Shown here piece after piece: positions 53,684 through 62,509 of a stretch of 64,000 nt of DNA. A program made the translations under genes and the position numbers. The first letter of the stretch is position 1. Each line of letters opens with the position of its first letter. The stretch lies in NCBI RefSeq assembly GCF_002335745.1, contig NZ_NIST01000001.1, forward strand, positions 2,328,039 through 2,392,038, read 5' to 3'. Under the pieces are notes generated by a model. That model saw nothing but the letters and a program-made list of their open reading frames with translations. It had not been told where the DNA came from and searched no databases. This DNA is from Evansella halocellulosilytica (GTDB lineage: Bacteria; Bacillota; Bacilli; Bacillales; Salisediminibacteriaceae).

Positions 53684-55339
53684 TTATTCTCCTTTCTTCG
53701 TTATCAGCGGCAGGTGTATTCCTTTATTGCTCGCTGTTTCAATTGCTTTTTCATAACCTGCATCAGCATGACGAGCGATTCCCATGCCAGGGTCTGTCGT
53801 TAATACACGTTCAAGCCTTTCTTCAGCTTCTTTCGTACCATCAGCTACAATGACCATACCAGCGTGGATTGAGTATCCCATTCCGACACCGCCACCGTGA
53901 TGGACAGATACCCAGCTTGCTCCGCCAATACTGTTTACTAGGGCATTTAAAATTGGCCAATCCGCAACAGCATCACTGCCATCTTTCATCGCTTCTGTTT
54001 CACGGTTTGGCGAAGCGACAGACCCTGAATCTAAATGGTCACGTCCAATCACTATCGGGGCTTTAATTTCTCCTTTAGCAACTAAGTCGTTAATGATCTT
54101 CCCAAACTTAGCACGTTCCCCGTAACCTAACCAGCAAATTCTTGATGGCAAGCCTTGAAACTGAATTTTTTCACGGGCCATGGTAATCCATTTACATAAA
54201 GGTTTGTTAGCGGAAAACTCTTTTAAAATGACTTCATCTGTTTTATATATGTCCTCTGGATCTCCAGATAGTGCGACCCAACGAAATGGGCCTTTTCCTT
54301 CGCAAAATTGAGGGCGGATATACGCTGGGACAAATCCAGGGAAGTCAAAGGAATTGCTTATCCCTTCGTCGTAAGCAACTTGACGTATATTGTTGCCGTA
54401 ATCAAAGGTGATGGCACCTTTCTCTTGCATTTGCAGCATGCTTTGTACATGAATGGCCATACTGTTTTTCGACTTTTTCATATATTCAGCGGGGTTTTCT
54501 TTTCGAAGGACTTCAGCTCCCTCTAGTGTTAACCCTTCTGGAATATATCCATTTAGCGGGTCATGAGCGGACGTTTGATCCGTTAATACATCAGGAATAA
54601 ATCCTTGCTGAACCATTTCTGGTAATATTTCAGCTGCATTTCCGATGAGACCGATGGAAAGAGGTTTACTATTATTTTTCGCTTCACGAGCTAACTTCAT
54701 TGCTTCGGCTAACGTATCAGCTTTCACATCTAAATATCCCGTATCAATTCGCCTCTGAATCTTTTGCGGGTCAACTTCAACAGCAATACAAACCCCTTCA
54801 TTCATCGTGACTGCCAGAGGCTGGGCACCTCCCATTCCGCCAAGACCAGCAGTTAACGTTATTGTTCCACTTAAGCTTCCTGAAAAATGTTGTCTTGCTA
54901 ACTCAGCAAACGTTTCGTATGTTCCTTGGACGATTCCTTGACTACCAATATAAATCCAGCTTCCAGCAGTCATTTGGCCGTACATGATCAACCCTTTTTT
55001 CTCAAGATCATGAAAATGGTCCCAGTTTGCCCAAGCAGGAACGAGATTTGAATTCGCTAATAAAACGCGTGGGGCATTTTCATGTGTTCGGAACACAGCT
55101 ACCGGCTTGCCTGATTGAATTAATAATGTCTCATCATCTTCAAGTCTTTTTAATGATTGCTCTATTGCGTTAAAACTTTCCCAGTTTCGAGCTGCTTTTC
55201 CGATTCCACCATATACGACGAGATCATCCGGATTCTCTGCGACTTCTGGGTCTAAATTGTTCCGGAGCATTCTTAGTGCTGCTTCTTGGATCCACCCTTT
55301 CGTTTCAAGCTTTGTACCTCTGTTTGCACGAACTACCAT
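53684..55339 (-). CDS. hutU: Urocanate hydratase
   Basis: A 551-residue urocanase, the usual length, which hydrates urocanate to imidazolonepropionate using a tightly bound NAD+. Family blocks: [17 protein letters not shown] near residue 42, [24 protein letters not shown] near 125, the NAD-binding [16 protein letters not shown] near 167, DQTSAHDP near 260, and [14 protein letters not shown] with the active-site Cys near 410. ATG 55339 with AAGGAAGGTG is preferred over the longer frame. It is the first gene of hutUIG. Unlike B. subtilis, hutH is not in this operon but 3.6 kb away in the other direction. Confidence 0.97.
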   Translation of the reverse strand: MVVRANRGTKLETKGWIQEAALRMLRNNLDPEVAENPDDLVVYGGIGKAARNWESFNAIEQSLKRLEDDETLLIQSGKPVAVFRTHENAPRVLLANSNLVPAWANWDHFHDLEKKGLIMYGQMTAGSWIYIGSQGIVQGTYETFAELARQHFSGSLSGTITLTAGLGGMGGAQPLAVTMNEGVCIAVEVDPQKIQRRIDTGYLDVKADTLAEAMKLAREAKNNSKPLSIGLIGNAAEILPEMVQQGFIPDVLTDQTSAHDPLNGYIPEGLTLEGAEVLRKENPAEYMKKSKNSMAIHVQSMLQMQEKGAITFDYGNNIRQVAYDEGISNSFDFPGFVPAYIRPQFCEGKGPFRWVALSGDPEDIYKTDEVILKEFSANKPLCKWITMAREKIQFQGLPSRICWLGYGERAKFGKIINDLVAKGEIKAPIVIGRDHLDSGSVASPNRETEAMKDGSDAVADWPILNALVNSIGGASWVSVHHGGGVGMGYSIHAGMVIVADGTKEAEERLERVLTTDPGMGIARHADAGYEKAIETASNKGIHLPLITKKGE

Positions 55340-55624
55340 ACATTTCACCTTCCTTTTCATATATGTTTGAGCATAAATGAAAATCATTACAAAATAGAGA
55401 GGGAGATCTTATGAATATTCGGAAAAATCATATGAGTTTTCTATCTCTAACAATCACTAACAGAAATCTTTATATAAAAATCTTAGGTATATGTATTAAT
55501 TTTAGGTTTTAGCTGTTCATACAGGATAAACATTAACCCCTATCGAACTACTATTAATTGGATAACGTTGAGGAAAGTGTCTTTTTGCTGTATTTAGATG
55601 ACGAAATGTGAAGGAGAGAATACG

Positions 55625-56050
55625 ATGATCCGATATACAAATAGCTTAAAGAATATAACAGCTGAACAGCTAACGGGCGGTTTTTTCAACGAATGGGGAA
55701 ATAAGTTTCCGTCTCCACAAAAACATTTGGAAATATTGCATAACAGTTATGCAGTCGTTCTTGCCGTCGATGAGTCTACAAATCAAGTTATAGGCTTTAT
55801 CAATGCGATCAGTGACAATATCCTTTGTGTATATATCCCATTGTTAGAAGTACTAGAAGAATATCAAAATAAAGGGATCGGAACAGAACTCGTTGACCGG
55901 ATGATGAAGGAACTTAACTCATTTTATATGATTGACTTACTCTGTGATAAGAAATTGCAGCCTTACTATGAAAAAAGAGGAATGACTAGAGCCGGAGGAA
56001 TGTGTGTACGAAATTTCCACCTAGCCGATGGAGAGCATGGGAATGATTGA
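55625..56050 (+). CDS. GNAT family N-acetyltransferase
   Basis: A 141-residue acetyltransferase. The acetyl-CoA loop is in EYQNKGIGTELVDRMMKEL near residues 78-96, following strand CVYIPLLEVLEE. Motif B is MIDLLCDKKLQPYYEKRGMTRAGGM near 100-125. It starts IRYTNSLKNITAEQLTGGFFNEW, found in a small Bacillus GNAT group of unknown substrate. ATG 55625 with AAGGAGAG is chosen rather than the earlier in-frame start. A degenerate hairpin repeat and two terminator hairpins follow. Confidence 0.88.
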   Translation: MIRYTNSLKNITAEQLTGGFFNEWGNKFPSPQKHLEILHNSYAVVLAVDESTNQVIGFINAISDNILCVYIPLLEVLEEYQNKGIGTELVDRMMKELNSFYMIDLLCDKKLQPYYEKRGMTRAGGMCVRNFHLADGEHGND

Positions 56051-56060
56051 CAATGATTAA

Positions 56061-56080
56061 CAAGTGCCTGGCACCTGGGT
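56061..56080. repeat. Hairpin repeat, GTGCC-W-GGCAC family, degenerate
   Basis: Core AAGTGCCTGGCACCTG centred on T 56069. The outer arms no longer pair. Begins 10 bp after the GNAT stop. Confidence 0.6.
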
Positions 56081-56086
56081 GGATTT

Positions 56087-56120
56087 GGAAATCAACTGAT
56101 AGTTGGATTTCCCTTTTTCG
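56087..56120 (+). terminator. GNAT gene terminator
   Basis: GGAAATCAACT and AGTTGGATTTCC followed by CTTTTTC. Confidence 0.75.
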
Positions 56121-56130
56121 CGCGGAAAGA

Positions 56131-56157
56131 GGGACGACGGATAGGTGCGTCGTCCCC
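56131..56157. terminator. Hairpin between convergent GNAT genes
   Basis: GGGACGACG and CGTCGTCCC are exactly complementary. Probably the terminator of the minus-strand GNAT, although the T tract is weak. Confidence 0.5.
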
Positions 56158-56182
56158 TACATTCATCTGTACGTACAGATTG

Positions 56183-56695
56183 TTAAAGTTCTTTCCAGCC
56201 ATAAGCAATTTCAGTATAGTAGTCATTGCCGATTTTCAACCTGTCAGAACCAAGGAAATCTCCTCCAACCTTTTTGTAAAACTGACACGCATCATTATCT
56301 TCAAGAACCCATATCATCATTGAATGGTGTTTTCGGCTTTTTAAGTGACGAATAACATGATCTGTTAACTGTCTGCCAATCCCTTTTCGAAATTCGTCAG
56401 GCAGTAGATAAATGGCATATAACTCTCCAGCATATTCAGGAAATTTATCTAAGCTGCGACTTCTACCACATGCAGCAAACCCAATAATGTCATTTGCGTC
56501 ATTTTCAGCAACAAACAACCCGTAATCATCTGCAGGTTGATGAATGGCTCGCTCCCACTGTTTCAATCGATTATCATAAGATAAATTAGTAAGAAGTTCA
56601 TCTGGCAAGATTCCTTTATATGCAGCTTGCCAACTTTTTATATGGACATTTGTGATTGCTGCTTCATCTCCTATTCGAGCGTGGCGAATATTCAT
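56183..56695 (-). CDS. GNAT family N-acetyltransferase
   Basis: A 170-residue GNAT. It opens MNIRHARIGDEAAITNVHIKSWQAAYKGILPDELL, the common RimI-like beginning. GELYAIYLLPDEFRKGIGRQLTDHVIRHL near residues 90-118 is the acetyl-CoA site with the R/Q-x-x-G-x-G/A loop. MMIWVLEDNDACQFYKKVGGDFLGS near 125 is motif B. The start overlaps the stop of the AraC-type response regulator gene by four bases (ATGA), so it is translated from that mRNA. Substrate unknown. Confidence 0.88.
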   Translation of the reverse strand: MNIRHARIGDEAAITNVHIKSWQAAYKGILPDELLTNLSYDNRLKQWERAIHQPADDYGLFVAENDANDIIGFAACGRSRSLDKFPEYAGELYAIYLLPDEFRKGIGRQLTDHVIRHLKSRKHHSMMIWVLEDNDACQFYKKVGGDFLGSDRLKIGNDYYTEIAYGWKEL

Positions 56696-58200
56696 CGTTC
56701 ATTCCTCCTCATTTCATTGTTTTGAATTCGGTAAATCGTAGGAGCGATTTCAAACTTTTCCTTAAAACATCGGCTAAAATAATTTGGTTCAGAAAATCCA
56801 GTAACGTGAGCAATCTCTTTTACGGACAATGCTGTTTCACTTAACAGACGATGTGACTCATTCAGGCGGATCGTTAATAAATGTTGTTTAAATGAAGCTC
56901 CAGTTTTTCTTTTTAGTAATGAGCTTAAGTAAGTAGGGTTAAGATTTACAGACTTTGCGACATCAGTTAATTTAAGGTGAGGATTCCAATAGTTATTTTC
57001 AATAAAGCGCTGAATCTGTTCAATGATGTCGTACTTTGCTTCATGGTGTATTTGTTTCGTTTCATCAAAAAGATCTTGAATTAAAATGATCATATTTTGG
57101 ACGATTCTGTATAACACAGGCTCGAATAAAATGGAGTGATAAAGTTTCTCATATTTTTCTTCTAGCAGTCCTTGCTGAATATGATAAATATGCATATAAC
57201 GCCTTACTTGAGCGAGAATGCTCGTAAGTTTTGTCCGTACGATGCTAGGGTCAGGAAAAGGGCTCTCAACTTGTTGGAATGAATCATATAAATCAAGTTT
57301 GATTTGTTTAATATCTCTTTTATTAAGCATGTCAATCCATTTTCTCTGTTCAGAAGGAGATAGGAAAGGGTCCATTCTTATCCAGCTGACAGGAGATTCA
57401 TAGTGTAATACTTTTCTTTGCCCATGATAAAAAATCATGGACCCCATCTCTTTTATTTCTTCAAACACTGTATACATTGTCTTTTCATAACTTCTTGGTT
57501 CGTAGACTACAATCGATAATGGGACATCTGACATACTTTCCCAATGATGCAAAAAGCGATTGCTTTCTTGAAGATGGTTTGCATCCTTTTTGTCGGTAAA
57601 GAGGACAACTAACTGACTGAAAGCAAGAGCATTTAACGATTCATATTGAAAAAATGTTGATATCTCTGAATACAAATCAGACATAACCTCTTTGTCTGCA
57701 GGGAAAAAAGCGATACATACTGAGTCAGTTGGAAGCGGCTGCTTACGATCAAATAGCTGATTATAAAGACTTTCTTTGTAGCCTTTATTTGTTGACGGAG
57801 ACTCTTTTTGAAAAATATATTCATGTCTTTGGATAAAATGATTTGCTTTTTTAACCTTCGAATAAAGGTGGTTTGGAGAATAAGGCTTTAATAAAAACGA
57901 TGAAAATTGAAATTTCAATGCTTTAAGAGCTTGTTCATAAGTCGCTTCAGAAGATGTACAAACTAGTTGGGAAAATGTATCTTCTAATAAGACTCCCAAT
58001 TCTTTAAACTGAGCACTGCTAAACAATTCAAGTTCAATAATGATGATTTCAGGTTTTTCTTTTTCAATAAATCGCAGTACTTCATCCGCTTCATGATATT
58101 GAACAATTTGTTTATATTGAATAGACGAATGGGTGAGGAACCATTCTACGCCTTGACACTCTTGGTGATCTCTGTCAGCTATAAGTATGGACGGCAGCAT
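56692..58200 (-). CDS. Response regulator-like protein with AraC DNA-binding domain
   Basis: A 502-residue YesN-like protein. The N-terminal receiver-like domain (1-110) keeps the acidic pocket (ADRD at 8-11) and the late LLKPYSPNH lysine. Where the phosphoacceptor Asp is expected (after KPEIIII) there is Glu56, so phosphorylation is unlikely and the domain may be locked or respond otherwise. The long middle is unassigned. The C-terminal 100 residues are an AraC double HTH (LKLTDVAKSVNLNPTYLSSLLKRKTG; SVKEIAHVTGFSEPNYFSRCFKEKF). No histidine kinase is adjacent. It is divergent from hutH and could control it. ATG 58200 follows AAGGAGG. Confidence 0.88.
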   Translation of the reverse strand: MLPSILIADRDHQECQGVEWFLTHSSIQYKQIVQYHEADEVLRFIEKEKPEIIIIELELFSSAQFKELGVLLEDTFSQLVCTSSEATYEQALKALKFQFSSFLLKPYSPNHLYSKVKKANHFIQRHEYIFQKESPSTNKGYKESLYNQLFDRKQPLPTDSVCIAFFPADKEVMSDLYSEISTFFQYESLNALAFSQLVVLFTDKKDANHLQESNRFLHHWESMSDVPLSIVVYEPRSYEKTMYTVFEEIKEMGSMIFYHGQRKVLHYESPVSWIRMDPFLSPSEQRKWIDMLNKRDIKQIKLDLYDSFQQVESPFPDPSIVRTKLTSILAQVRRYMHIYHIQQGLLEEKYEKLYHSILFEPVLYRIVQNMIILIQDLFDETKQIHHEAKYDIIEQIQRFIENNYWNPHLKLTDVAKSVNLNPTYLSSLLKRKTGASFKQHLLTIRLNESHRLLSETALSVKEIAHVTGFSEPNYFSRCFKEKFEIAPTIYRIQNNEMRRNER

Positions 58201-58783
58201 CACTGTTCCTCCTTTTCAAACTATTCATAGGTATTTTCAGCAAAATCTTAAGATGCCTTTTTCCTTTTTCACTGTTACGTTATGACATTCAGATGATTAG
58301 AGAATTACTTCATAAAATTTATTTCGACATACTTCCTCGAAGTTCCTGCGATAAAAAATAACAATTTCATCATATAATTACATTCTTTGTAAACCACTGG
58401 CTCTGCCTGTTTGAAAATAAACCTTTAAGGGTTGTAATCGTGAGATCCCTTTAAATTAACGAATAGATGAAAAGTATTCTGTGCCTGCGGGAAAAGCAAA
58501 AGATGAAGATCCATCGGGGCGATCTTACCCCGATTAGCTGAAGACTTGCCCGCGGTAAAGAAGACACTACAAATGCAAACGAAGTGCAGCACGAGTAGAT
58601 GTCGCACTTGTTCTCTAGAGTGCAATCGAGTAGATGCATGGCATATCAACACCAGTTATCATGATTGAGGAAACTTTCAAAGTGGAAGATTTTGAAATAG
58701 AAAAAATGCTTCATTTTGCTGCAAATAGTTATTAATGATTTACCTTAGTAATACATTAATGTGCAGAAAAATCAGAAAACAAT
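58201..58783. other. Long divergent intergenic region
   Basis: Upstream of both the response regulator gene and the hutH leader. Holds the degenerate GACTCC-type repeat at 58481-58560, which includes a perfect inner stem ATCGGGG / CCCCGAT. No other feature is recognised. Confidence 0.45.
58481..58560 (+). repeat. GACTCC-type dispersed repeat, degenerate copy
   Basis: Contains CCTGCGGGAAAAGC and GCTGAAGACTTGCCCGCGG, matching the interior of the family seen at 10750 and 61842. The outer ends are lost. Confidence 0.45.
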
Positions 58784-58813
58784 TTGACAGCTTCCTCCAT
58801 TATTGAATATGAT
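58784..58813 (+). promoter_or_regulatory. Predicted hutH promoter
   Basis: TTGACA at 58784-58789, 18-bp spacer, TATGAT at 58808-58813. Transcription would start near 58820, before a short leader frame and a strong terminator. Confidence 0.65.
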
Positions 58814-58837
58814 AGGTGTGAAGAAATCATTTGAAAA

Positions 58838-58927
58838 ATGAGTGTGGATACAATGAATGTGCATAAACTGTATTTATTATTAATTTCAAAAAGAATACAG
58901 GAAGAAGCAGTGGATGAAATCTTTTAA
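58838..58927 (+). CDS. Possible 29-aa leader peptide of hutH
   Basis: A 29-codon frame starting MSVDTMNVHKLYLLLISKRI and ending VDEIF then TAA. A second ATG is at codon 6. Its last codons form the 5' arm of the terminator at 58905-58952 and its stop lies in the loop. A ribosome finishing it would keep the hairpin from forming, the arrangement of translation-coupled attenuation. It holds one His codon (9). The ribosome binding site is weak, so it could be chance. Confidence 0.4.
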   Translation: MSVDTMNVHKLYLLLISKRIQEEAVDEIF

Positions 58928-58952
58928 AAGGTTTCAATCCACTGCTTTTTTA
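58905..58952 (+). terminator. Terminator in hutH leader
   Basis: AAGCAGTGGAT and ATCCACTGCTT pair, extended inside by GAAA / TTTC, and are followed by TTTTTATT. It sits 38 bp before hutH in the same direction, so hutH expression requires read-through. B. subtilis hut uses HutP antitermination at a hutH leader terminator; no hutP is in this window. Confidence 0.85.
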
Positions 58953-58990
58953 TTGCTTTATTACAATGAAACGACAAAGGCGGGGGAAGA

Positions 58991-60475
58991 ATGATTTTAT
59001 TAAACGGAAGTAATTTAAAGATGGAAGATTTGAAAAAAATAGTTGACGGGGATGTAGAAGTAAAAGCTTGTCCAGAGGCGATGGAGAAGGTTGCTTCTAC
59101 TAGAGATGCTGTTGAAGCAATCGTTCATAACGGCCAAATTATATATGGAGTTAATACAGGGTTCGGAAAGCTAAGTGATGTCAAAGTCAATAAAGAAGAT
59201 GTAGAAACGTTGCAGCATAACCTTATATACTCTCACGCATGTGGAGTAGGGGACGCTTTGCCAGAAATGGTGTCACGAATTATGCTCGTTCTTCGAGCAA
59301 ATACATTACTAAAAGGCTACTCTGGAGTTAGAAATGCCCTTATTGAAAGGCTGCTTTATTTTGTTAATCATCATATACATCCTGTTATTCCGTCGCAAGG
59401 ATCACTCGGAGCAAGTGGTGACTTAGCCCCCTTAGCTCATTTATCTTTAGTGTTAGTAGGGAGAGGCCAAGTTATTTATAAAGGCGCGAAGATGACAGGT
59501 GAAGAGCTGCACAGACAGCTGAATATCGAGCCATTATCATTAAAAGCAAAGGAAGGTCTTGCATTAATTAATGGTACGCAAGCGATGACCGCAATCGGGG
59601 CATTAGCTTATATTGAATCTGAAAATCTAGCAGGTGCAGGTGACTTTATTGCTTCCCTTACAATAGAAGGGTTAAGGGGAATTATTGATGCGTTTGATGA
59701 AGACATTCATATCGCAAGAGGTCATAAAGAACAAATTGAAGTCGCAAAGACGATTCGAAATTACTTAGAAGAGAGCCAATTAACGACAAGACAAGGAGAA
59801 ATACGTGTTCAAGATGCTTATTCACTAAGGTGTATCCCGCAAGTACACGGGGCAACAAGGCAAACGCTCGCCTATGTCAAAGAAAAGCTCGAAGTTGAAA
59901 TGAATGCAGCTACTGATAATCCATTAATTTTTGAAAACGGCAAAAAAGTTCTATCAGGAGGGAATTTCCATGGGCAGCCAATCGCTCTTGCTATGGATTA
60001 TTTAGGGATAGCGATGGCAGAATTAGCGAACATATCTGAGAGAAGAGTGGAACGACTCGTGAACCCGCAATTGAATGATTTGCCACCTTTTTTAAGTGCC
60101 AAGCCAGGACTTGAATCCGGTGCGATGATTATGCAATATGTAGCTGCATCACTCGTGTCAGAAAACAAAACGCTTGCACATCCAGCAAGTGTTGATTCGA
60201 TTCCATCTTCTGCAAACCAAGAAGACCACGTCAGTATGGGGACAATTGGTGCTCGTCATACGGCACAAATCATTGCGAATACGAGAAAAGTATATGCGAT
60301 TGAATTCATTTGTGCAATGCAAGCTTGTGAATACAGAGGTACAGATAAAATGGCCTTGAAAACAGCAGAACTATTTAGAAAAGGACGTGAAATTGTTCCA
60401 TCTATTACAGAAGATCGTGTCTTTTCAACTGACATTGAAAAAATGAGCAATTGGCTGAAGCAGATGAGTATCTAG
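58991..60475 (+). CDS. hutH: Histidine ammonia-lyase
   Basis: A 494-residue lyase turning histidine into urocanate and ammonia, the first step of hut. The MIO prosthetic group forms from Ala-Ser-Gly in [20 protein letters not shown] near residue 143. Other conserved parts: [12 protein letters not shown] near 52, the [13 protein letters not shown] block near 275, [11 protein letters not shown] near 310, and [20 protein letters not shown] near 405. ATG 58991 follows GGCGGGGG. It is separated from hutUIG and has its own promoter, leader frame and terminator. Product urocanate feeds HutU. Confidence 0.97.
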   Translation: MILLNGSNLKMEDLKKIVDGDVEVKACPEAMEKVASTRDAVEAIVHNGQIIYGVNTGFGKLSDVKVNKEDVETLQHNLIYSHACGVGDALPEMVSRIMLVLRANTLLKGYSGVRNALIERLLYFVNHHIHPVIPSQGSLGASGDLAPLAHLSLVLVGRGQVIYKGAKMTGEELHRQLNIEPLSLKAKEGLALINGTQAMTAIGALAYIESENLAGAGDFIASLTIEGLRGIIDAFDEDIHIARGHKEQIEVAKTIRNYLEESQLTTRQGEIRVQDAYSLRCIPQVHGATRQTLAYVKEKLEVEMNAATDNPLIFENGKKVLSGGNFHGQPIALAMDYLGIAMAELANISERRVERLVNPQLNDLPPFLSAKPGLESGAMIMQYVAASLVSENKTLAHPASVDSIPSSANQEDHVSMGTIGARHTAQIIANTRKVYAIEFICAMQACEYRGTDKMALKTAELFRKGREIVPSITEDRVFSTDIEKMSNWLKQMSI

Positions 60476-60647
60476 GGAAGTCCATAAACAACTTGGAAGA
60501 TGGGGATATTGTATAATAAAATAAAGAAAGCAGCTTTACACTTGAACACTTATACTAGTTTAAATACAGTGCGACAGAGTTTCTGAAACGTGGGAAGAAG
60601 CTAAATACTATTAGACTATAAAATTTATTTTGAGAGGATGACCATTC

Positions 60648-61769
60648 TTGTCTAGCATTTCCGATATTCCAACACCTGCATTACTGTTAAAAGAGGAAAA
60701 AATGAGGGGGAATCTGCAACGAATGATCACTGCAGCAACCAAAAATAACGTTCAACTTCGTCCTCATTTTAAAACTCATAAATCGCTCTGGATCGCAGAT
60801 GAGCAATTAAAAGCGGGAGCATGTGGTATAACTGTAGCAAAACCAAGTGAAGCAGAAACCTTATTTCATTATGGAGTAACAGATATTTTACTCGCGTTTC
60901 CTGTTGTGGATGAACAGAAAGTTTTCCATTTGATGTCTCTTTCCAAAAATAAACGTCTCGTTCTAACGGTAGATAGTTTCGAACAAGCTGAAATCATCTC
61001 CAAACAAGCAAGTAAGCAAAATAAAAATCAAGAAGTTTGGATAAAAGTAAATAGCGGTTTAAATCGATGTGGTGTTGAACAAGGAGAACCCGTCCTGAAA
61101 TTAGCACAAATCGTCAAACAACTTCCACAGCTTGAGCTAACCGGTTTGTACACACATGCAGGTCATGCTTATGCAGCAAAAAACGAAAAGGAACGACAGT
61201 CGATCAGCTTACATGAAGCGAAAAGTATTGTTGATAGTGCCACCCTTTGTGAACGATTTGGGATTACGCTGAAACATCGCAGTATCGGGTCAACACCAAC
61301 ATTTGAAATCGGTGCAACGATTAAAGGAATAACAGAGATCAGACCAGGAAATGCGATATTTTTCGACGGAGTTCAAGCTAGTCTCGGTGTTGCAACAAAA
61401 GATGAAGTTGCACTAACCGTATTAGCGACTGTCGTTTCAATAAAAGAAGACAGAATCATTCTTGATACTGGAAGCAAGGCATTAACAACAGAAAAAGGAG
61501 CACACGGAAATGAAAGTATAAAGGGGTATGGACAAGTCGTTGGTAAAGGTAGGGACATAGAGATTACACGGTTATCTGAGGAGCACGGAATCATTGATTT
61601 AAAAAACGATCATGATCCAGTTGCTAATGAATTAAAAATTGGAGAAAAGGTTGAGATTATCCCAAATCATGCTTGTACGGCTGTAAATTTATTTGATCGT
61701 TATTATGTGGTTAACGAGAGTGGTGATGTTATGTTAAGGAGCATAGAAGGAAGAGGAAAATCACAATAA
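60648..61769 (+). CDS. D-threonine aldolase / D-serine dehydratase-like PLP enzyme
   Basis: A 373-residue fold-type III PLP enzyme (alanine racemase N-terminal barrel plus DSD1-type C-terminal domain). It begins DIPTPALLLKEEKMRGNL. The PLP lysine is in LRPHFKTHKSLWIADEQ near residue 40. GITVAKPSEAETLFHYGVTDILLAFP and KVNSGLNRCGVEQGEP follow. The zinc-site His and Cys appear in IIPNHACTAVNLFD near 345. Members cleave D-threonine to glycine plus acetaldehyde or deaminate D-serine. TTG 60648 with GAGAGG is the only sensible start. It may be co-transcribed with hutH, 172 bp upstream. Confidence 0.85.
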   Translation: MSSISDIPTPALLLKEEKMRGNLQRMITAATKNNVQLRPHFKTHKSLWIADEQLKAGACGITVAKPSEAETLFHYGVTDILLAFPVVDEQKVFHLMSLSKNKRLVLTVDSFEQAEIISKQASKQNKNQEVWIKVNSGLNRCGVEQGEPVLKLAQIVKQLPQLELTGLYTHAGHAYAAKNEKERQSISLHEAKSIVDSATLCERFGITLKHRSIGSTPTFEIGATIKGITEIRPGNAIFFDGVQASLGVATKDEVALTVLATVVSIKEDRIILDTGSKALTTEKGAHGNESIKGYGQVVGKGRDIEITRLSEEHGIIDLKNDHDPVANELKIGEKVEIIPNHACTAVNLFDRYYVVNESGDVMLRSIEGRGKSQ

Positions 61770-61841
61770 ACATAAGGCTATCCCAAAAGTGTCAGCGTCT
61801 TTTTTAACATTAATTTTAATCGACTTGCTCGAACTGCTTAT

Positions 61842-61942
61842 GGCAGGCGCTTTCCCACGGGCCATGGCTCAACTTCCTAGGTGCCACTCTCTGTGCACCT
61901 AGGGGATTTTCGTCTATTGCCTTTTCCGTCGGAGTCGCTGCC
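61842..61942 (-). repeat. GACTCC-type dispersed repeat, copy 2
   Basis: On the minus strand it starts GGCAGCGACTCC and ends GGAAAGCGCCTGCCA. The inner stem CCTAGGTG / CACCTAGG is private to this copy. The sequence before it (GGCTATCCCAAAAGTGTC) may be the end of another decayed element. Confidence 0.6.
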
Positions 61943-61978
61943 TATCGCTCTTTATTTAAAGAGTCTCTATTATTTGGA

Positions 61979-62509
61979 TCAGAGAATATTCGTAATCCAT
62001 TCAATTCCATAATAGGATGCTGCAGTAATGACAATTGTCCAAGCAGCTAGACTAATGGCCATCCATACCGCTGTCGTATTTTTATTTGCGTTTAAAGATA
62101 AAGCAATAATCGCAGCTAAATGAATTCCAGTTAAAATCGGCCCAACAATAGCAAGCCCTGGAATGCCGTATTTGTGAAAAATAGCAGCAGCTCTCTGTTT
62201 TTTTCTTTGTTTGGACTCTTTTTCATGTACTTTTTCTTCAGTTGCATCAAGTTGTTGATCAGTTTTGCGCTTCTCTTTTTTCTCATCCCGTCGCTGCTTC
62301 CATTTTTGAATGAATCGCCTTTGTTTTAACCATTTAAAAGCGTAGATAATGAGAATAATAGGTAAGTAATTTCCTATAAATGAAACGATGGCAACGAAGA
62401 TTGGATTTAAACCTATTGCTATCCCGACAGGTATAACGAATAAGATTTCTAACCACGGAGTTGCAGCCATGATGAAAATAACGATATATTGCCATAGGAC
62501 TTCCCACAT
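61979..62509 (-). CDS. Small multidrug export family protein (COG2426)
   Basis: A 176-residue membrane protein. It begins MWEVLWQYIVIFIMAATPWLEILFVIPVGIAIGLNPIFVAIVSFIGN, the conserved P-x-x-E block of the sm_multidrug_ex family. After two or three spans comes a very charged cytoplasmic loop (about residues 62-108, rich in Lys, Arg and Glu). YGIPGLAIVGPILTGIHLAAIIALSLNANK is the family's second conserved block. The export role is by name only; direct evidence for the family is thin. Its ATG overlaps the TetR stop by one base, so it is coupled to that regulator. Confidence 0.82.
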   Translation of the reverse strand: MWEVLWQYIVIFIMAATPWLEILFVIPVGIAIGLNPIFVAIVSFIGNYLPIILIIYAFKWLKQRRFIQKWKQRRDEKKEKRKTDQQLDATEEKVHEKESKQRKKQRAAAIFHKYGIPGLAIVGPILTGIHLAAIIALSLNANKNTTAVWMAISLAAWTIVITAASYYGIEWITNIL

